Origin: Bacteroidales bacterium
Lineage (GTDB): Bacteria; Bacteroidota; Bacteroidia; Bacteroidales; P3
DNA: 64,000 nt
Assembly: GCA_017454015.1 (NCBI GenBank)
Contig: JAFTDW010000036.1
Span: forward strand, 1-64,000
Reading direction: 5' to 3'
Position numbers and translations under genes: made by a program. The notes under the pieces were generated by a model, which was not told the origin of the DNA, made no database searches, and worked only from the letters and a program-made list of their open reading frames with translations. Positions 8,598 through 17,221 of this stretch are shown piece by piece (the stretch's first letter is position 1; each line of letters begins with the position of its first letter).

Positions 8598-8820
8598 TTA
8601 TTCGCTATCCGTGTTTTTATTTCATAGGTGCTGCTCATTTCATTATTTTGATTTCAAGGTATTATTCGCTGTCCGTGTTTTTATTTCATAGGTGCTCATG
8701 ACCTCAGTTCGCAGGCTCGCCACATGACCTCAGTTCGAAAAATTCGTGTTATTCGTGGTCTAAATAAGCATTGAGGCTTTCTGCGGTATCTGCGATTTCT
8801 GCGAGAGTTAAAGGCTAAAA
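8598..8820. repeat. Dispersed intergenic repeat, copy B (with a partial extra copy)
   Basis: This part of the 346-bp gap upstream of panB has TTATTCGCTATCCGTG plus the tail ATTTCATAGGTGCT at 8598-8632, the same with one change at 8662-8697, and then the 73-bp segment 8723-8795 that is identical to 7568-7640. No gene is seen in the gap. Confidence 0.85.
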
Positions 8821-8843
8821 GGTTTTAGGGTTATAGGGTATGG

Positions 8844-10130
8844 TTAGTCGATGGCTTCGTCGGAGGCGTATTTGCGGTCTTTTTTGCCGGGTTTCTTGTC
8901 TGGCTTAGTCGTTCCCGTCGGGTCGGCGAGTTCCTCGTCGCCTTGGCTTTCCACGATGCGGAGCAGTTGCCGGAATGCCTTGCGGTATTCCCTCTCGCCG
9001 TTCTTGCCGTCGCGGAAGGCTTTGTAGTGGTGCCCGGCGACGGTGAAGGTGCCTGTCTCTATGTTGGTCTCGACTTCGTAGAAGAAGTAGTCGAGCTCGT
9101 TGGGCTGTATGCGGCGGGCATAGAAGATGGTGTCGATCTGTGTGGCGTTGATGGCACCCTGGACGGCGAGGGCGACCTTGGAGGGCATCTTCTTGGTGGG
9201 GATGGATTTGTATTCGCAGCCTTTTTCGCTGTATTTCTTCACAAAGAAACGCAGGTGTCCGTCGATCTGCTCCTGTGTGACGGGGATGCGTATGAATATG
9301 GAGTCGGCGAGCGGCTGACTGCATTCCTGGTACTGGCGCGCCATGTTGCTGCGAAGCACTATGTAGCCCACCTGCATTATGATTTGCTTGCGATGTGGCA
9401 CGAGGAAGTAGTGTTCGACGACATCGGTGGGGTCGAGGTGTTCCTCGATGGAGAATTCGAGGTTTGAGGGGCATGTGTCGCGGGTTCCGTGGACGGAGTA
9501 GAGTGCTCCTTTTGTTATGTGCACGGAGGCGTAGTACGACATTATGGTGCTGTCCTGCGCCGGTATGTAGCATCCGCCCTGAGGTCCTATGCATTCTTCG
9601 GGGTTGTTGCGGAAAGAGATGAGCACCGAGTTCTCAAGCTTTACGGTGCCGTTGAGGAGTTTGCGGCTGTCGGGGAGTTGTGAGCAGTCGTAGTAACGGC
9701 GGTCCACGGGTACTTCAAAGCGGAGCATCTCAGTGGTGTCGCCGTGGCAGGAGCAGTGTATGGGGTTGATGGCGTAGCGTATAGGGAAGGGGGCGTGGCA
9801 GCGTGCAGAGAAGTAGCGCGCCACGGCATCGACACGAGCTTTTGTCAAAGCCTCGTCGGAGCCGCCATAGCCTTCAATGGTTATGACGTAGTAGTTGGGG
9901 TTGGCGGGGTTGAAGGCTATGCGGTAGGCAGAGTCGAGAAGGTCGAGCTGGGCGGTGGCGTAGACGGTGTCGGAGCCTTCTATGGGCAAGAGCAGCGCGA
10001 AGGCCTGGGGGTTGACGAGGGCTTTGCGCATATCCTTGACGGTCTTGGCTCCCGGTATATGGAAACTGCCCTGCGCCGTGAGCGGCAGCGGGGAGAGGAG
10101 CAGCAAGATGGAGAGCAGCAAGGGCTTCAT
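8844..10130 (-). CDS. Secreted protein of unknown function, possible OmpA-like segment
   Basis: 428 residues from the ATG at 10130; the frame is open further upstream, but there it overlaps the MoxR gene and gives Arg-rich shadow sequence, whereas MKPLLLSILLLLSPLPLTAQ is a good signal peptide. A stretch at about 90-130 (TIEGYGGSDEALTKARVDAV) resembles the helix of OmpA-type peptidoglycan-binding domains, but the full domain is not convincing. The middle has several cysteines (HCSCHGD, ECIGPQGGC). The C-terminus is charged (KPDKKPGKKDRK). It starts 38 bp after the MoxR gene in the same direction, so the two may be cotranscribed. No function can be assigned. Confidence 0.8.
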   Translation of the reverse strand: MKPLLLSILLLLSPLPLTAQGSFHIPGAKTVKDMRKALVNPQAFALLLPIEGSDTVYATAQLDLLDSAYRIAFNPANPNYYVITIEGYGGSDEALTKARVDAVARYFSARCHAPFPIRYAINPIHCSCHGDTTEMLRFEVPVDRRYYDCSQLPDSRKLLNGTVKLENSVLISFRNNPEECIGPQGGCYIPAQDSTIMSYYASVHITKGALYSVHGTRDTCPSNLEFSIEEHLDPTDVVEHYFLVPHRKQIIMQVGYIVLRSNMARQYQECSQPLADSIFIRIPVTQEQIDGHLRFFVKKYSEKGCEYKSIPTKKMPSKVALAVQGAINATQIDTIFYARRIQPNELDYFFYEVETNIETGTFTVAGHHYKAFRDGKNGEREYRKAFRQLLRIVESQGDEELADPTGTTKPDKKPGKKDRKYASDEAID

Positions 10131-10168
10131 TATGCGGTGCGTGTGTGTTAGGGCTGGGGCCGCTATGT

Positions 10169-11134
10169 TTATTTGATCTCGGAGAGTAGCCGGGCTATTA
10201 TCTGGTCGGTGGAGATGCCTTCGGCTTCGGCGTAGTAGTTGCGCACGATGCGGTGGCGCAGCACGTTGGTGGCGACAGCGCGCACATCGTCGCTGTCGGG
10301 CGAGTATTTTCCGTGGAAGGCGGCGTGGGTTTTTGCGCCGAGTATGAGGTACTGCGAGGCGCGTGGACCCGCGCCCCATGTGATGTAGCGTTCGGCGGTG
10401 TTGCCCGAACCGGAGACCGGACGTGTGAGCGACACGAGCTTGACGGCGTAAGAGAGCACATTGTCGGCCACGGGCATCTTGCGTATCACCTGCTGGTAGC
10501 CCATGATGTCGGCGGCACTCAGCACGGTGCGCACCGTGGCGGTCTGGAGCGTTGTGGTGCGCTTTACAATGTCGAGCTCTTCTTCGAAGGATGGGTAGTC
10601 GAGGCGCACGTTGAGCATGAAGCGGTCGAGCTGTGCCTCGGGGAGCGGATAGGTGCCTTCTTGCTCGATGGGGTTTTGGGTGGCGAGGACAAAGAAGGGG
10701 TCTTCGAGCTTGTAGCTGTTGTTGCCAACGGTTACACGGTGTTCCTGCATGGCTTCGAGGAGCGCCGCCTGGGTTTTTGGCGGGGTGCGGTTTATCTCGT
10801 CGGCGAGCACTATATTGGCGAACAGGGGGCCTTTGACGAAGCGGAAATGGCGCGAATCGTCGAGTATCTCGGAGCCGGTAATGTCGGATGGCATGAGGTC
10901 CGGCGTGAACTGTATGCGGCTGAACTGAAGTCCAAGAGCTTGTGCGAGGGTGTTGACCATGAGGGTCTTGGCCAAGCCGGGGACGCCCACGAGGAGGCAG
11001 TGGCCACCGGTGAAGATGGCGAGGAGAAGGCCGTCGACAGCTTCGTCCTGGCCAACTATGACATGGCCTATCTCTTGTTTGAGCTCTTTGTATTGTGACA
11101 CCAGGCTATTGATTGCGGAGACGTCGTTGTCCAT
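10169..11134 (-). CDS. MoxR-type AAA+ ATPase
   Basis: 321 residues, full length for the family. Walker A is GVPGLAKT (50-57), Walker B is NIVLADEIN, and sensor/arginine-finger phrases ATQNPIEQEGTYPLPEAQLDRF are present. MoxR ATPases act as chaperones that load metal or cofactors into partner proteins, usually encoded beside VWA-domain and DUF58 proteins. Here no VWA or DUF58 gene follows; the next gene is an unrelated secreted protein, so the usual partner set is absent from this locus. It lies about 80 bp downstream of the parvulin cluster in the same direction. Confidence 0.93.
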   Translation of the reverse strand: MDNDVSAINSLVSQYKELKQEIGHVIVGQDEAVDGLLLAIFTGGHCLLVGVPGLAKTLMVNTLAQALGLQFSRIQFTPDLMPSDITGSEILDDSRHFRFVKGPLFANIVLADEINRTPPKTQAALLEAMQEHRVTVGNNSYKLEDPFFVLATQNPIEQEGTYPLPEAQLDRFMLNVRLDYPSFEEELDIVKRTTTLQTATVRTVLSAADIMGYQQVIRKMPVADNVLSYAVKLVSLTRPVSGSGNTAERYITWGAGPRASQYLILGAKTHAAFHGKYSPDSDDVRAVATNVLRHRIVRNYYAEAEGISTDQIIARLLSEIK

Positions 11135-11214
11135 AGGTGTGGTTTTTTAGGTGTAGATACTATAGATGTTATAGAATTGGATAGATGTTATGATTGGATG
11201 GTGGTGTGTGGGGG

Positions 11215-12564
11215 TTATTTGTTCCAGGGGAGCTGGAAGCTGCAGTTTTGGTAGTCGGAGTTTAGGCGGATATAGGTGGTGTTGATAGCCTTGCGTGCCC
11301 ATTGGAGCACTTTTTTGTGCTTGGCATCCTGCAGGGCTGCCTGGTATATGTTGTCGTAGTCGTCGGTGAGGTTGGCCATGTGGGCGGGGAGGCTGCGCGT
11401 GACCATGACTATGCGGTAGGCATCGCGGCCGTCGTCGGTCTTGAGCGGGGTGGCGTTGCTCACGTCGCCCTCTTTCATGGCTGCGAAGCTTATGCCCGGG
11501 TAGAGCTCGGAGAGTTCCTCTTTGCCAAACCGGAAGCTGCCCGTGTAGGGGTTGGTGGCGCGTCCACCCTGTGCTTTGCTGTCGGCCTGCGAGTAGGTGC
11601 GCGCGGCGGCGGCAAAGGAGAGGTTGCCGGCACGAATCTGCTGTGCTATGCTGTCGAGGAGCATACGCGCACGCAGGAGGTCGGAGGCTCCCACCTTGGG
11701 GGTGAGAAGTATGTGGCGCACATTGACGGTGTTGCCGCGGCGCTCTATGAGTTGAAGTATGTGAAATCCGTATTGTGTCTCGATGATGGGCGACACTTCG
11801 CCTGGTTTGAGGGCGAAGGCGGCCGCCTCGAAGTCGGCCACCATGTCGCCGCGGCCAAAGAAGCCGAGCTCTCCGCCTTTCTTGGCCGATGCCGGGTCGT
11901 TGGAGTAGAGTGTGGCAAGCATGTCAAAGCGGTCGCCGCCGAGCACACGCTCACGCATCTTGGCCAACTCCTGTCGACAACGGTCGCGTTCTTCCTCGCT
12001 CACCTCGGGGCGCAGCTCTATCTCGGCAATCTCGTAACGCTCCGATATGGTGGGTATGCTGTCGGCTGGTATCTTGTCAAAGTATTGGCGCACTTCGAAA
12101 GGGGTTATTTTCACGCTCTCGGTGATATTGTACTCCACACGCTGGCTTAGTGTCCGCTCCTTGAGTAGGTCAAAATAGATGTCGTGCATCTCGTCGTAGG
12201 TGTAGCCGGTGGCTTTGTGCATGGCCTCCTTGGTGCCGAACTGGCGGATGTAGTTGCGGAGATAGTATTCGACCTGTTGTTCCACTTCTTCGTCGGAGAC
12301 TTCCACGGAGTCTATTTCACCGCGCTGCACCATAAGTTTTGAGAGGAGCAGGGATTCAAGAATCTGGCAGCGGGCCTCGTTGGCGCTTTCGTAGCCCTGA
12401 CGCACGCGTACTTGCGCGAGGGCCTGCTCTATGTCGCTATGTTTGACAATATGGCTGCCCACCACGGCCACCACTTGGTCAACTACCACGTCGTGCTGTG
12501 CGCGGGAATGCATGGGCGTCAGCGCGACTAACAAGAGTAACAGGTATGGTAAATGCTTGGACAT
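11215..12564 (-). CDS. SurA-like periplasmic peptidyl-prolyl isomerase
   Basis: 449 residues from the ATG at 12564 (MSKHLPYLLLLLVALTPMHS, a signal peptide). A more upstream ATG at 12594 would overlap the preceding gene by 29 bp and add a charged leader; the chosen start lies 1 bp after that gene's stop. A SurA N-terminal region (DQVVAVVGSHIVKHSDIEQAL) is followed by two parvulin (PpiC) domains, the first near 160-280 (KKGGELGFFGRGDMV, IETQYGFHILQL), the second near 280-400 (VRHILLTPK). SurA helps outer-membrane proteins fold. It is the last gene of the guaB/parvulin cluster. Confidence 0.9.
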   Translation of the reverse strand: MSKHLPYLLLLLVALTPMHSRAQHDVVVDQVVAVVGSHIVKHSDIEQALAQVRVRQGYESANEARCQILESLLLSKLMVQRGEIDSVEVSDEEVEQQVEYYLRNYIRQFGTKEAMHKATGYTYDEMHDIYFDLLKERTLSQRVEYNITESVKITPFEVRQYFDKIPADSIPTISERYEIAEIELRPEVSEEERDRCRQELAKMRERVLGGDRFDMLATLYSNDPASAKKGGELGFFGRGDMVADFEAAAFALKPGEVSPIIETQYGFHILQLIERRGNTVNVRHILLTPKVGASDLLRARMLLDSIAQQIRAGNLSFAAAARTYSQADSKAQGGRATNPYTGSFRFGKEELSELYPGISFAAMKEGDVSNATPLKTDDGRDAYRIVMVTRSLPAHMANLTDDYDNIYQAALQDAKHKKVLQWARKAINTTYIRLNSDYQNCSFQLPWNK

Positions 12565-12565
12565 T

Positions 12566-13408
12566 TTAGCTATTGATATATAGTTTTCCGGCATTCTGAG
12601 CCTCCTTGAGCAATTCGCGTTGCATGGATTTGATGATTTCTATCTTGCGACCGTTGATGATCACGGTGCGTATGTTGTCGCGCTCGAGTTCGAGCGGCGA
12701 CACTTCGTCGGTGACGCGGTAATCGAAGACGTGGGCGTAGTAGGAGAAATGCTCGTCGGATATGGTTATATTGCGGTTGTTTCTTAGGTAGAGGGCTTCG
12801 TTGTAGGTCTCGATGGGCACGGCTTTCTGGAGCTGCATGAAGGGTATCCAGCTGTCGAGGTCGAAATAGTATTCGGCGGCGTCGGTGGCTGCGAGACGCT
12901 GCAGCTCCATAATATCGGCGTCGGAGAACTGGTGACGGGTGAAGACACGGCGTATGCGCGGCTCTGTCCTGCAGCCTTTGGGAACTTTGATGTAGATAGC
13001 CTTGACAATATTGCTCTTGAGCGCGAAATTGTCGAGGTGCTGACGGTAGTACTGCTCTATTTCTTCGTCGGAGACCACGGTATCCAGCATCTGCGCCACT
13101 ATCATCTGCTCGTATTCGTATATCAGGAGGCTGTTCTTGTAGTTCTGAAGTTCGGCGGAGAAATCGTTCTGTATGTTGCGGCGCGCCTTTTCGAGCACCA
13201 CTTGCTGGAGCAGCCACTGGTTGATATAGTTCTGTACTATAACGGCGCTGTCCTCGGGCGAGGTGCCCTGTCCCAGTATGCCGTCAATGTCGGTGGTGGT
13301 AAGCTTGTTGCCATAGACCGACGCAAGCACGCCGCTATCGTCGGTTGCCTTATGGCAGCTGACGAAAGCGAGTAGCAGGGTGAGGATGGCGAGTATTCTG
13401 GCTGGCAC
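12566..13408 (-). CDS. Parvulin-cluster lipoprotein, SurA-N/PpiC-like, isomerase domain not evident
   Basis: 280 residues. It starts with GTG at 13408; the codon just before it is an in-frame TAA, so no upstream start is possible. A lipoprotein signal peptide ends in AFVSC (Cys18 or 19). The body has the chaperone-like helical pattern of SurA N-domains (NQWLLQQVVLEKARRNIQND; DTVVSDEEIEQYYRQHLDNF) but lacks the parvulin phrases ARHIL and GFHI, so it may be a chaperone without isomerase activity. It lies between two parvulin genes, with stop and next start almost touching. A set of three such genes after guaB is a recurring Bacteroidales arrangement. Confidence 0.85.
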   Translation of the reverse strand: MPARILAILTLLLAFVSCHKATDDSGVLASVYGNKLTTTDIDGILGQGTSPEDSAVIVQNYINQWLLQQVVLEKARRNIQNDFSAELQNYKNSLLIYEYEQMIVAQMLDTVVSDEEIEQYYRQHLDNFALKSNIVKAIYIKVPKGCRTEPRIRRVFTRHQFSDADIMELQRLAATDAAEYYFDLDSWIPFMQLQKAVPIETYNEALYLRNNRNITISDEHFSYYAHVFDYRVTDEVSPLELERDNIRTVIINGRKIEIIKSMQRELLKEAQNAGKLYINS

Positions 13409-13469
13409 TTAGGAAGGTTGGAAGGGTTTAGGGTTGGAAGGTTGAAAGGAGTTTTGTTTGGGGGGGGGA

Positions 13470-15596
13470 TTAATAGTAGGTTTCGTCGACTACGTCTTGG
13501 TGGATTTTCACGTTGTAACGCTGGCGCAGCTGCTGCATAAGCTGGCCTTCGAGGTAGTCTTGGTAGTCGTTGATGTAGTAGCCGCGAGCTTCAGAGAGGC
13601 TCTTGATAGTCGGCGGGGTGATCTGCTCCACGACCACTATGGTGTAGCCTTTCTCTGCAGGGTAGTAGTATGTGCCCTGACGCCACTGGTTGTCGGTGAG
13701 GGTCTCCTGCTTGCCGCGCTCAAGGGTCTCGGTGCGCACCTCCACGGGGTTGGCATCCTTGTAAGCCTTGCCGACCTTGGAGATGAGGGTGCTGCGGAGG
13801 GTGCCGTTGCTGGTACGCTTGGCGGCGGCCTGCTGCACTATCTTGGTGGCTTTGGCGGAGGGGATGGCGTTGCTGTCGGCGACAGTCACTATAGTTACGC
13901 GTGCGCGGGTATTCCAAAAATAGGGGGCGTGGTCGGGGTTGTCGAGGCTGCGCGTGGCGCTGTGCTCCTCGTAGAATTTCTTGAGGCCCGCGGTGTCGGC
14001 CATGGCGCGGCTCCATATCATCTTGTCGTTGTAGGAGAAGATGAGCAGCCCGTTGCGGTACTCCTGCAGCAGCTCGCGGAAGTCGGCGTTGTCCTGTTCC
14101 AGACGGCTGTCGGCATAGCGCAGCACCTCTTGGTTGATGAAATCGTTGTAGCGGCTCTGCACGTATGTTGCATAGTCGTACTCGCGCTCCACGCGTTGGT
14201 TGCTCTCAATGTAGTGCAACAGGTCGCGGGCGTTGAACTTGCGGTCGCCAATGGCAAAGAGCGGGCTGAGGTCGGTAATCATGCTGTCGGCATAGTGCCA
14301 GCGTTTGCGGAACACGGAGTCGGTCATGGCGGCCACAGCCTCGTTGAGTGTTGCCACGGGGAGGGCTATCGTCTTGGCTTTGGAGCCGCGCGGAGGTTTC
14401 TCGGCACGGAGCATCTGTGTGTAGTCCTCAAAATGGTAACGCTTCTTCATGTTGTCGATAAAGATACCCTGCGGCACCGTGCTGCGCTGGTCGCGCGAGA
14501 GGCGCTGGCGGTAGTAGGGGGCCATCTCCTCAAAAGAGGGTATCTGCTCTTTCTTGACCACGCGGATAATGTGCCATCCATACTCGGTGTGGAACGGCTC
14601 GCTGTAGGTCTCCAACGGCATCTGCGAAATAAGCTTCACATACTCCGGGGGCATTTGGTTGATAGCCATGTCGGGCAAGAGGCCGCCGTTGGCCGCCGAG
14701 CCGCGGTCGTCGCTGTAGTTGCGTGCCACAACGCCGAAGTTCTCGCCGGACTGCAACTTGCGATAGGCTTCGCGGATTTTTCCCTCGGCATTAGTGGTCT
14801 CGTCGCTCAGCCATATATGCTGCAACGACGACTTGCCGTAGTATGGCACCTTGTCGAGCATCTTGATGATGTGGTAGCCGAAGGAGGAGCGCACGGGCTT
14901 GCTTATCTGGCCGGGCTGGAGAGCGTAGGCTGCCGACTCGAAGGGGTACACCATGTTGAATACGGAGAAGAAGCCCAGGTCGCCGCTGTTACCGCGAGAG
15001 GTCACCGTTTTTCTGTCGGGGTCCACTATGTCGCGGGCCGACTGGTCCTCGCTAACTTCACGAGCCAGCTGCAGGAAGTCGGCGCCGCCTGTGGCGCGCT
15101 GGTACACTTCCATGGCTCTGTTGTACGCCTGCAGGGTGTCTGCCGGCGATGCGGTCTTCTTGAGTTTTATGAGTATATGGGCTGCACGGACGGCGTAGTG
15201 GTTACGCTCATAAGCCTCCTGCAAGAGCCGTTGCAGGCTGAGGGAGTCGATGAGGTAGGGCGCCGCAAGCTCGTCGCGGTAGCTGGCCAGCTCGCTGCTG
15301 AGGGCTGCCGTGGTGTCGAATCCCTGATTGTGGGCATCGACAAGCTTGGTGCGGAAATTGACGAAGAGCTGCACGTACTCTTCGAGTTTTTGGCGTTTCT
15401 CGTATGTGCATGCTGTGGTTGGCGCATCTTGGCTCTGCCCTATGGAACGCTTAAACTCACGGAGAAACTCCGACTGCATGACAGGCTTGCCGTCTATCTC
15501 GAATATTACGCGGTCGGTGCTTGTCGTCTTTTGCTGTGCTGTGGCTGCAAGAGCGGCAAGGCTCAGGAAAATTGCTGAGAGAATTTTTTTCATCAT
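13470..15596 (-). CDS. Large periplasmic peptidyl-prolyl isomerase (parvulin/SurA type)
   Basis: 708 residues from the ATG at 15596; the frame is open far upstream but there it is antisense-like shadow of guaB. The chosen start overlaps the guaB stop as ATGA (the second ATG at 15593 is the alternative). Signal peptide [20 protein letters not shown]. Two parvulin domains are visible, near 115-240 (AAHILIKLKKTA, GDLGFFSVFNMVYPFESAAY, SSFGYHIIKML) and 240-340 (LQHIWLSDETT, NGGLLPDMAINQMP, TEYGWHIIRVV). The C-terminal half is a further helical and PPIase-like region. It likely acts as an outer-membrane protein chaperone. Confidence 0.9.
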   Translation of the reverse strand: MMKKILSAIFLSLAALAATAQQKTTSTDRVIFEIDGKPVMQSEFLREFKRSIGQSQDAPTTACTYEKRQKLEEYVQLFVNFRTKLVDAHNQGFDTTAALSSELASYRDELAAPYLIDSLSLQRLLQEAYERNHYAVRAAHILIKLKKTASPADTLQAYNRAMEVYQRATGGADFLQLAREVSEDQSARDIVDPDRKTVTSRGNSGDLGFFSVFNMVYPFESAAYALQPGQISKPVRSSFGYHIIKMLDKVPYYGKSSLQHIWLSDETTNAEGKIREAYRKLQSGENFGVVARNYSDDRGSAANGGLLPDMAINQMPPEYVKLISQMPLETYSEPFHTEYGWHIIRVVKKEQIPSFEEMAPYYRQRLSRDQRSTVPQGIFIDNMKKRYHFEDYTQMLRAEKPPRGSKAKTIALPVATLNEAVAAMTDSVFRKRWHYADSMITDLSPLFAIGDRKFNARDLLHYIESNQRVEREYDYATYVQSRYNDFINQEVLRYADSRLEQDNADFRELLQEYRNGLLIFSYNDKMIWSRAMADTAGLKKFYEEHSATRSLDNPDHAPYFWNTRARVTIVTVADSNAIPSAKATKIVQQAAAKRTSNGTLRSTLISKVGKAYKDANPVEVRTETLERGKQETLTDNQWRQGTYYYPAEKGYTIVVVEQITPPTIKSLSEARGYYINDYQDYLEGQLMQQLRQRYNVKIHQDVVDETYY

Positions 15597-17065
15597 CGTG
15601 AATAGTTGGGTGCTTCGCGGGTAATTGTTATGTCGTGCGGATGGCTCTCTGTGCGGCCTGCCGCGGTGATACGTATGAACTTGGCCTGTTGTAGAGCCTC
15701 TATGTTGGGGCTTCCGGTGTAGCCCATGCCGGCCTTGAGGCCGCCAACCATCTGGTAGAGCACTTCGCTGAGGGTGCCTTTGTAAGGCACGCGGCCCACC
15801 ACGCCTTCGGGGACAAGTTTCTTGGCGTCGGTCTCTTTGTCTTGGAAGTAGCGGTCTTTGCTGCCGCACTGCATGGCCTCGAGAGAGCCCATGCCGCGGT
15901 AGGTCTTGTACTTGCGGCCTTCGTAGATGATGGTCTCGCCCGGAGCCTCTTCGGTGCCGGCCACGAGGGAGCCTATCATCACCGTGCTGGCGCCGGCTGC
16001 GAGGGCCTTGACGATGTCACCGCTGTAGCGTATGCCGCCGTCGGCGATGACGGGGGTGGTGTAACCCTTTTGCTTGAGGGCTCCGGCAACCTCGCAGATA
16101 GCTGTGAGCTGCGGCACGCCGATACCTGCCACAATGCGCGTGGAGCAAATACTGCCGGGGCCTATGCCAACCTTGATGGCGTCGGCGCCGGCCTCGGCAA
16201 GCATGAGGGCTGCCTCGCCGGTGGCTATGTTGCCCACCACCACGTCGATGTCGGTAAACTGCTGTTTGACTTGGCGCAGGGCACGCACCACGTTGTTGGA
16301 GTGGCCGTGTGCGGTGTCGATGACTATGGCGTCGGCGCCGGCCTTTACCAAAGCCTCCACACGCTCCATCATGTCGGGAGTCACACCCACGCCCGCAGCC
16401 ACGCAGAGGCGGCCGTTATGGTCTTTGCTGGCGAGGGGGCGCTCCTTGGTCTTGATGATGTCGCGGTAGGTGATGAGTCCCACAAACTGGCCTGCGGCAT
16501 TCACCACGGGAAGCTTCTCTATCTTGTGTTGCTGCAATATCTCTGTAGCTTCGGCGAAAGTGGTGCCCTCGTGTGTGGTAATGAGGTTGGTGGTCATTAT
16601 CTCGCTGAGCTTGCGGTGCATGTCGCGCTCAAAGCGCAAGTCGCGGTTGGTGACCATGCCGATAAGTATACGCTGGTCGTCGACAATTGGAATGCCGCCA
16701 ATGCCGTACTCGCTCATGACACTCAGGGCGTCGTTGACGGTGGCGTCCTTGCTCATGGTCACGGGGTCGATGATCATGCCGTTCTCGGCGCGTTTCACTT
16801 TGCGCACCTCGTCGGCCTGACGCTCTATACTCATGTTCTTGTGGAGCACACCGATGCCGCCCTCCTGGGCCATGCCTATGGCCATGGCAGCCTCTGTTAC
16901 GGTGTCCATCGCCGCCGAGACCAGCGGGGTGTTGAGATTGATGTGGGTCGAGAAGCGGCTTGCCACGCTTACCTCACGCGGAACCACCTCGCTGTAGGCA
17001 GGCACAAGGAGCACATCGTCGTAGGTGAGCCCTTCGCCTATAAATTTGCTTGTATCGGTATACAT
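15593..17065 (-). CDS. guaB: Inosine-5'-monophosphate dehydrogenase
   Basis: 490 residues, normal length. It converts IMP to XMP with NAD in GTP synthesis. Visible: N-terminal barrel start ([16 protein letters not shown]), two CBS domains at about 95-205 ([40 protein letters not shown]), the catalytic loop [15 protein letters not shown] with Cys307, the [11 protein letters not shown] phosphate-binding segment and the flap GMGSLEAM. The promoter at 17088-17095 lies just upstream. Its stop overlaps the start of the first parvulin gene, so guaB appears to head the operon. Confidence 0.98.
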   Translation of the reverse strand: MYTDTSKFIGEGLTYDDVLLVPAYSEVVPREVSVASRFSTHINLNTPLVSAAMDTVTEAAMAIGMAQEGGIGVLHKNMSIERQADEVRKVKRAENGMIIDPVTMSKDATVNDALSVMSEYGIGGIPIVDDQRILIGMVTNRDLRFERDMHRKLSEIMTTNLITTHEGTTFAEATEILQQHKIEKLPVVNAAGQFVGLITYRDIIKTKERPLASKDHNGRLCVAAGVGVTPDMMERVEALVKAGADAIVIDTAHGHSNNVVRALRQVKQQFTDIDVVVGNIATGEAALMLAEAGADAIKVGIGPGSICSTRIVAGIGVPQLTAICEVAGALKQKGYTTPVIADGGIRYSGDIVKALAAGASTVMIGSLVAGTEEAPGETIIYEGRKYKTYRGMGSLEAMQCGSKDRYFQDKETDAKKLVPEGVVGRVPYKGTLSEVLYQMVGGLKAGMGYTGSPNIEALQQAKFIRITAAGRTESHPHDITITREAPNYSR

Positions 17066-17087
17066 AATTCACTCCTTTTTAAGAATG

Positions 17088-17095
17088 CAAAGTTA
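17088..17095 (-). promoter_or_regulatory. TAnnTTTG -7 box for guaB operon
   Basis: The minus strand reads TAACTTTG about 22 bp before the guaB ATG, matching the Bacteroidota -7 consensus. The predicted leader is very short (about 15-20 nt). No clear -33 element. Confidence 0.6.
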
Positions 17096-17191
17096 CTTAA
17101 AAATCATGATATATAAAAAAAAATATATCAACCTTTGAGGCAAGCAATATGATTATCAGATATTTTTTTTGTACATTTTGTTTTTTTTGCG

Positions 17192-17199
17192 TAACTTTG
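17192..17199 (+). promoter_or_regulatory. TAnnTTTG promoter for the 17222 gene
   Basis: TAACTTTG at 17192-17199 is preceded by TTTG at 17168-17171 with a 20-bp spacer, a good match to the two-part Bacteroidota promoter. It fires away from guaB, so the 156-bp gap 17066-17221 is a divergent promoter region. Confidence 0.65.
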
Positions 17200-17221
17200 C
17201 ACTTCCTAATAACCATGTCCT

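Noticed and set aside
10131..10379. N-terminal extension of the secreted protein gene into the MoxR gene
   Set aside because: It is Arg/His-rich out-of-frame MoxR sequence; the ATG at 10130 starts a signal peptide.
10169..11134. MoxR as part of a VWA/DUF58 Bat-type operon
   Set aside because: Neither neighbour encodes a VWA, DUF58 or BatD-like protein.
15597..15869. N-terminal extension of the large parvulin into guaB
   Set aside because: The extra residues are an out-of-frame reading of guaB; the ATGA overlap start gives a proper signal peptide.
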